Under the pieces are notes generated by a model that was given only the letters and a program-made list of their open reading frames with translations, was not told the DNA's origin and made no database searches. The position numbers and the translations under genes are program-made. Positions 5,618-9,862 of a DNA stretch of 9,862 bases are shown piece by piece; within the stretch, counting starts at the first letter, position 1, and every line of letters begins with the position of its first letter. The DNA comes from Cyanobacteria bacterium M_surface_7_m2_037 (GTDB taxonomy: Bacteria > Cyanobacteriota > Cyanobacteriia > PCC-6307 > Cyanobiaceae). The stretch spans positions 1 through 9,862 of the forward strand of contig VGPP01000057.1 in NCBI GenBank assembly GCA_016882585.1, written 5' to 3'.

Positions 5618-7103
5618 AGGCTGCGCTGAGAAAGCTCTGCAGCGCTGAATCGCGGCGGTTGAGGTCGTACTGGCGCTGCACCACCTCCTGCATGCCGCCA
5701 TCGCCCCAATCCTGATCCTGCTGGAAGTAGGTGATGAAGCTGCGCCCGGCCACCCGGGTGAGCCAGCCCGCGCCCACGGCCTGCACGGCGCGGCTGAGCA
5801 CCAGGGCCGGCAGGTTCACACTCAGCGCAGCGCTGATCAGCCCCATTCCCCCTTTGATCACCCCCAGGCTGGCGAGGGTGCGCCCCACCGATACCGCCAA
5901 CTCCTGGGCGGAGCTGCGGCTGAGGCTCACCCCATGGATGCGCCCGATCTCCATCACCATCTGGGCATTCACCGCCGCCGCCCCCAGCAAATCGATCCCA
6001 GGGAGGGGCGTGGCGGCGATCACACCAGCGCTGATCCAGCTGTAGCGATCCACCACCGCTTCAGCATCCTGCTGGCGCTGGTCGTTGAGCAGCCGCCGCC
6101 CCGTTTCGCTGAGGCGGCGGCTTTGCATGAGGATGTTGTCGGCGATGAGCTCCTCGCCATCGCTGTGCAGCACCTGGGCGATACGGCGCAGCAGCGCATC
6201 GAGTTCTGGCTCGGGTTGCAACGGCTTGCCCCCTGGCATCGGCACTGATTGCGGTGCCGCACTGGCGGCGATCACGTCGTCGGGGGCGATGCGCCCCTGG
6301 CAGCGGCGACGCAGCAGGGCCAGCAGGCGGCGCTCCTCGTCGCTGCCGCGCAGATCGCACTTGTTGAGCACCAGCAGCAGCCGCTTGCCCAGCTGCGCCA
6401 ATGCCAACAGCACCTCCTGCTCGGCGGCGCGCAAATCGCCATCCACCACCAGCAGCAGCAGATCGGCTTCCGCAGCCTGCTTGCGGGCCAGTTGTTCGCG
6501 GCGCTGGCCCGCATCGCCGGCTTCCAGGATGCCGGGGGTATCCACCAGGCGAATGCCGCGGTTGAGGTGTTGCAGCCGCAGCCGGTAGCTCACGCAGGCA
6601 TCGGTGGAACCCATGGCGGCACCCACCCGGCCCACCACGTCCTTCAGCAAGGCCCGGATCAGCGAGGTTTTGCCGGCGGAGCCGGTGCCGAACACCACCA
6701 GCACCAGATCACCGCGTTCCAGCTCGGCAGCCACCCGTTCGCGCTCCTGCTGCAACGCCTCCCGCTGCACGGCATCGCGGATGCGCTCCAGCAGTTGATC
6801 CACCGCCTGGAGTTGCTGTTGCGCCGCTTCCTGGCGGTTGCTGGGAGCGGCGGGTGCGGCTCCGGCTTTGGCGCCGCCCTGGCGCTGGCGGCGCCAGCCT
6901 TCCACCCAGGGCCAGGTCACCCGCGCGATCAGCAGCGCGCCACCGCCAAACAGCAACAGGGTGAAGGGGCCCACCAACCAGGCCGGTAGGAGGTAGCTCA
7001 GCTGCCAGATCAGGTTGTTGATCGCCTGGAGCACCGCGGTGAACACCACCAGCACCAGCAGGCCGCCACCGAGCCAGAGCCAGAGCCGTGCAGGAGCTTT
7101 CAC
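5541..7103 (-). CDS. Membrane-anchored GTPase with DUF697-like C-terminal domain
   Basis: A 520-aa protein with two probable N-terminal membrane helices at about 7-27 and 43-62, a charged linker and Gln/Arg/Glu-rich coiled-coil-like segment (about 90-130), then a Ras/Era-like GTPase domain. The nucleotide motifs are G1 GTGSAGKT (139-146), G3 DTPG (188-191) and G4 NKCD (247-250). G5 is probably the SAAP at 281-284, a weak match to SAK. The C-terminal part (about 340-460) contains TPLPGIDLLGAAAVNAQM and a following amphipathic/hydrophobic stretch, as in the DUF697/YcjF-like family. Function is unknown; membrane-associated relatives suggest a role in envelope or membrane organisation. The start is GTG at 7103, 12 bp after the stop of the upstream PBP gene, so an operon is likely. 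Its 3' end overlaps the small membrane-protein gene by 77 bp. Confidence 0.85.
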   Translation of the reverse strand: MKAPARLWLWLGGGLLVLVVFTAVLQAINNLIWQLSYLLPAWLVGPFTLLLFGGGALLIARVTWPWVEGWRRQRQGGAKAGAAPAAPSNRQEAAQQQLQAVDQLLERIRDAVQREALQQERERVAAELERGDLVLVVFGTGSAGKTSLIRALLKDVVGRVGAAMGSTDACVSYRLRLQHLNRGIRLVDTPGILEAGDAGQRREQLARKQAAEADLLLLVVDGDLRAAEQEVLLALAQLGKRLLLVLNKCDLRGSDEERRLLALLRRRCQGRIAPDDVIAASAAPQSVPMPGGKPLQPEPELDALLRRIAQVLHSDGEELIADNILMQSRRLSETGRRLLNDQRQQDAEAVVDRYSWISAGVIAATPLPGIDLLGAAAVNAQMVMEIGRIHGVSLSRSSAQELAVSVGRTLASLGVIKGGMGLISAALSVNLPALVLSRAVQAVGAGWLTRVAGRSFITYFQQDQDWGDGGMQEVVQRQYDLNRRDSALQSFLSAAFSRVVEPLQRQQKREQLPPRPEGRR

Positions 7104-7115
7104 AGATGCCGGGCC

Positions 7116-9242
7116 TCAGCGCAGGGTGATGCCGCGATCGAGGCTGCCCCGCCCGGCTGAGCGGATGATCTCGCCCCAGAGCTCTGCCGCCAAGGCGCTG
7201 CTCGATCCGGTGGGGGTGTTGTCGTCGTTGCCGAGCCACACGCCCATCACCCAGTGGCGGCTGGGTTCAGCGCCGATGAACAGCAGATCGCGGCCGTTGT
7301 TGGTGGTGCCGGTTTTGCCCCATTCCTCACCGCCGAGCCGTGCGGCGCGGCCCGTGCCGGAGCGCACCACGGCCCGCAGCATCGCCTGCATCTGGCGGGC
7401 CTGGGCTTCGTTGATCACCCGCCGCCCTGTGCCCTGGCCCAGTGGCGGGTTGGTGCGGCTGCGCTGCTGCTCAGCATCGGTGAGTTGGCGAATCGTGGTG
7501 GGCGGATGCCAGATGCCTTGGTTGGCCACCGCGGCGTAGGCACCGGTGAGTTCCACCAGCCGCACCTCCGCCTGCCCCAGCGCCAAGCCGGGGACAGCTT
7601 CCAGGGGTGTGGTGATGCCGAGCTTGCGGGCCGTTTCGATCACCCGATCGAGGCCCACCCGTTTGGCCAGGCGCAATGCGGCCGTGTTGCTGGAGCTGGC
7701 GAGGGCCTGCTGCAGGCTGAGGGTTCCGCCGCAAGCACTGCGAAACACCTGCCCGCCCCATTCCAGCGGTCCACAGTTCACCCGATCGCTGGGTTGCAGA
7801 CCCAGCTCCAGTGCCGCCAGGAAGGGGAAGAGCTTGAAGGTGCTGCCTGGTTGGCGCAGGGCCATGCTTGCCCGGTTGTATTGGCTCTGGCTGTAATCGC
7901 GGCCGCCGGCAATGGCGAGGATGCCGCCGTTGCGGCTGTCGATCACCACCACCGCACCCTGCTGCGGCCCTGCCTTGGAGCGCAGCAAGGCGTTGAGGCG
8001 CCGTTCCACCACCTGCTGCAGCAGCGGGTCGAGGTAGGTGCTCACCAGGAAATTGCCTTCCGCCGCCACATCCGCCCCCAGCAGCGCCTCCAGATCCCGC
8101 TTCACCTGGTCGGTGTAGAAGGGCAGCGGTTGAGCGGCCTGCTCAGCGCCCGCGCCGCAGGCCTGGGGCGCCAGCTGCAGGGGTTGGCGCCTGGCGCTCC
8201 TGGCCCGTTGCGGGCTGAGGCGCCCTGCTTCCACCATCTTCAGCAGCACCCGATTGCGGGAATCGAGCGCCGCCTGCGGTTGGGTGCAGGGGTTGAAGCC
8301 GTTGGGCGAGGGCAGCAAACCCACCAGTAGTGCGGCTTGTTCGAGGGTGAGATCGCTTGCAGGGCGCGCGAAGTAGTGGCGGGCGGCGTCTTCAAAGCCC
8401 CAACCCACCCCCAGATACACCCGGTTGAGATAACTGAGCAGCAGATCCCGTTTGCTGTGGCTGGCCTCCAGCTGCAGCGCCACCAACAGCTCACGCCACT
8501 TGCGGCCCACGGTGTCACCGCGGCCCACGGTTTCGGGATGCACGCTCCGTGCCAGCTGCTGGGTGAGGGTGCTGCCCCCTTCGAGCACGCGCCCGCCGCT
8601 GAGGTTGGTGAGCAGGGCCCGGGCGGTGCCGATCGGATCAATCCCGGGGTGCCACCAGAAGCGGTTGTCTTCACTCGCCAGCAGGGCGCTGATCAGCTCC
8701 GCTGGAAAGCGGCTGAGATCGCTCTGCTCGCGGTGCTGAACCGATTCCGCCGCGATCAATGGCCGGTTGGCCCCATCGAAGAGCAGCAGCGGCCCGCGGC
8801 TGGCCCCTAACCCGGTCCCAACCGGAACCTGCAAGCGGCCAAGGCCCACCAGGGTCAACCCTCCTGCGGCGAGCACGGCGGCTGCGGCGCTTCCCCAGCG
8901 GCGCAGCCGCCGCCAGGGCCGTTGCGCCGGGTGCTGAAACACCAGTTCAGCGGCACCCTCCGCGCCGGTTGGGGCCAGGCGGATGTGATCGCCATCGCAG
9001 AGCAGCAGCTGCTGGATGCGCCGCCCGCGCCACCACAACCCATTGGTGGAGTTCAGATCGGTGAGCAGCCAGTGGCCGCCCATCCACTCGAGCAGGGCGT
9101 GCTGTTGGCTAACGCCAGCGGCCTGAATCAAGAGCTCCGTCCCTGGATCGCGGCCGATGCGATAAGTGCCGGGCTGAAGCTCACGGCGTTGTTCGCCCTG
9201 CTCCAGGGTGGTCCAGCTCAGTTCAGCGGGCCGGGCGGTCAT
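7116..9242 (-). CDS. Class A penicillin-binding protein with N-terminal FHA domain
   Basis: A bifunctional peptidoglycan synthase with glycosyltransferase (GT51) and transpeptidase domains, expected in the inner membrane with catalytic parts in the periplasm. In the 708-aa form, a cytosolic FHA domain spans about 25-100 (GR at 30-31, S45/H48, NSTNG at 64-68). A basic stretch and one membrane helix (about 118-137) follow. GT51 motifs are EDNRFWWHPGID with catalytic E191, GGSTLTQQ at 222-229, RKWRELLVALQLE at 247-259 and KRDLLLSYLNRVYLG at 264-278. The transpeptidase has S467-x-x-K470 (PGSTFK), SSN at 517-519 and KTG at 643-645, all intact. The ATG at 9242 is chosen because AGGA precedes it by 8 nt; an ATG at 9251 adds three residues. 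Either start overlaps the end of lspA (20 or 29 bp). FHA domains bind phosphothreonine, so activity may respond to a Ser/Thr kinase. Confidence 0.93.
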   Translation of the reverse strand: MTARPAELSWTTLEQGEQRRELQPGTYRIGRDPGTELLIQAAGVSQQHALLEWMGGHWLLTDLNSTNGLWWRGRRIQQLLLCDGDHIRLAPTGAEGAAELVFQHPAQRPWRRLRRWGSAAAAVLAAGGLTLVGLGRLQVPVGTGLGASRGPLLLFDGANRPLIAAESVQHREQSDLSRFPAELISALLASEDNRFWWHPGIDPIGTARALLTNLSGGRVLEGGSTLTQQLARSVHPETVGRGDTVGRKWRELLVALQLEASHSKRDLLLSYLNRVYLGVGWGFEDAARHYFARPASDLTLEQAALLVGLLPSPNGFNPCTQPQAALDSRNRVLLKMVEAGRLSPQRARSARRQPLQLAPQACGAGAEQAAQPLPFYTDQVKRDLEALLGADVAAEGNFLVSTYLDPLLQQVVERRLNALLRSKAGPQQGAVVVIDSRNGGILAIAGGRDYSQSQYNRASMALRQPGSTFKLFPFLAALELGLQPSDRVNCGPLEWGGQVFRSACGGTLSLQQALASSSNTAALRLAKRVGLDRVIETARKLGITTPLEAVPGLALGQAEVRLVELTGAYAAVANQGIWHPPTTIRQLTDAEQQRSRTNPPLGQGTGRRVINEAQARQMQAMLRAVVRSGTGRAARLGGEEWGKTGTTNNGRDLLFIGAEPSRHWVMGVWLGNDDNTPTGSSSALAAELWGEIIRSAGRGSLDRGITLR

Positions 9243-9693
9243 GACGCCCATCCTGGCGGCGCAGCAGATCGATCAGCAGGCACACCACCGCCAGATTGAT
9301 GGCGGTGTCGGCCAGGTTGAACACCGGGAACTGCACCGGCACGAATTCGAGAAAATCCACCACGCTGCCGAGCCGCCAGCGATCCAGGCCGTTGCCGATC
9401 GCACCACCCAGCAGCAGGCCCAGCCCCAGGCTCTGCCAGCGGCTGAGGGCACCGCTGGTTTGAATCCAGATCACCAGGCCCACAGCCACGGCAGCACTCA
9501 CGAGTCCGAGTGCGAAGGCATTGCCTTCCAACATGCTGAAGGCTGCTCCGGTGTTGAACACCAGCCGCTGTTGCAGCAGGCCTGGCAGGAGCGGCTGCAC
9601 GCCGCGGCCACTGAGCTGGTGCAGCGCCACGAGCTTGCTCAGTTGATCGCTCACCACCACCACCAGGGCGGTGAGATACACCGGACGAATCAT
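9223..9693 (-). CDS. lspA: Lipoprotein signal peptidase II (LspA)
   Basis: Inner-membrane aspartyl protease that removes signal peptides from prolipoproteins after diacylglyceryl modification. The 156-aa product has normal family length and four hydrophobic segments. Conserved blocks are SDQLSK near 15-20, FNTGAAFSM at 46-54, GGAIGNGLDRWRLGSVVDF at 96-114 with catalytic D113, and FNLADTAIN at 125-133 with catalytic D129. The ATG at 9693 is chosen because homologues begin just before the first helix; upstream in-frame codons from 9747 encode a basic/Ala-rich stretch lying within the preceding gene. The start overlaps the stop of the upstream gene in an ATGA arrangement, and the 3' end overlaps the PBP start, so translation may be coupled across the cluster. 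Confidence 0.95.
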   Translation of the reverse strand: MIRPVYLTALVVVVSDQLSKLVALHQLSGRGVQPLLPGLLQQRLVFNTGAAFSMLEGNAFALGLVSAAVAVGLVIWIQTSGALSRWQSLGLGLLLGGAIGNGLDRWRLGSVVDFLEFVPVQFPVFNLADTAINLAVVCLLIDLLRRQDGRHDRPAR

Positions 9694-9862
9694 GACTGCA
9701 GCAGCAACACACGCCGCAGCCCCAGAGCCAGCACGGCGACGGCGCAACAGAGCAGCAGCTGCGGCACAAGCGGGCCAAAGCTGTAGCTGATCAGCAGCTG
9801 GGGCAGGGCGCCGTTCCAGCGGCCCACCAGGCCCCCCAGCAGCAGATTGGCCAGGCCGCAGA
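9690..9862 (-). CDS. bioY: C-terminal part of a membrane protein, probably BioY (partial)
   Basis: Only the last 56 residues and the TGA stop are in the window; the 5' part lies beyond 9862. The segment is strongly hydrophobic, with an LANLLLGGLVGRW block, an ISYSFGPLVPQLLL stretch and a final helix ending LRRVLLLQS, consistent with the last two membrane helices of a transporter subunit. It resembles the C-terminus of picocyanobacterial BioY proteins, the substrate-binding S component of the ECF biotin transporter, and I recall bioY next to lspA in that group. The match is from memory and from a short fragment, so the family name is tentative. Its stop overlaps the lspA start by 4 bp (ATGA), so it is very likely the same transcript. 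Confidence 0.5.
   Translation of the reverse strand, partial: CGLANLLLGGLVGRWNGALPQLLISYSFGPLVPQLLLCCAVAVLALGLRRVLLLQS

Noticed and set aside
7254..8330. 358-codon plus-strand frame opposite the PBP gene, and a similar 246-codon frame at 6249-6989 opposite the GTPase
   Set aside because: Both are antisense to genes with complete catalytic motifs and show no domain of their own.
1..9862. HIP1 palindromes (GCGATCGC), CRISPR repeats, tRNA genes, insertion-sequence ends
   Set aside because: Scanned by eye on both strands; I found no clear instance. Near-matches to HIP1 such as GTCGATCGCA lack the full octamer.

Overview
The window looks like a piece of a high-GC picocyanobacterial chromosome of the marine or brackish Synechococcus/Cyanobium type. 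The strongest marker is a complete gene for the phycobilisome core subunit ApcF. It is supported by a cyanobacterial-type glutamine synthetase with an NtcA-like promoter and by a picocyanobacterial-style serine/alanine-glyoxylate aminotransferase. The assignment to Synechococcus/Cyanobium is inference from protein resemblance and base composition. Coding density is very high, and no stretch over 300 bases lacks a gene.

Left part (1-3426). glnA runs leftward and apcF rightward from a shared 230-bp intergenic region. That region holds a near-consensus NtcA site followed, at the expected distance, by a TAN3T -10 box, both facing glnA. After apcF, in the same direction, comes a PLP aminotransferase with a TTG start that probably handles glyoxylate in photorespiration. 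Together these genes touch ammonium assimilation, light harvesting and photorespiratory amino-group transfer.

Middle part (3356-5617). tadA (tRNA adenosine deaminase) runs leftward. Its 3' end overlaps the aminotransferase tail to tail by 71 bp, and a perfect 12-bp hairpin lies inside tadA just past the aminotransferase stop. Back to back with tadA is a group II PLP decarboxylase reading rightward, followed 8 bp later by a small one-helix membrane protein of unknown function.

Right part (5541-9862). Four leftward genes form a tight cluster: the end of a probable bioY (biotin transporter subunit, cut by the window edge), lspA (signal peptidase II), a class A penicillin-binding protein with an N-terminal FHA domain, and a membrane-anchored GTPase with a DUF697-like C-terminus. 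The first two junctions overlap and the last gap is 12 bp, so co-transcription is likely. The last three products concern the envelope or membrane.

I see no mobile element, CRISPR array, tRNA/rRNA gene, frameshift or clear sign of horizontal transfer. Nothing here is a convincing undescribed system. The points most worth a second look are the FHA-PBP fusion, the unusual decarboxylase active-site tetrapeptide, the glnA control features, and the gene overlaps with the embedded hairpin.
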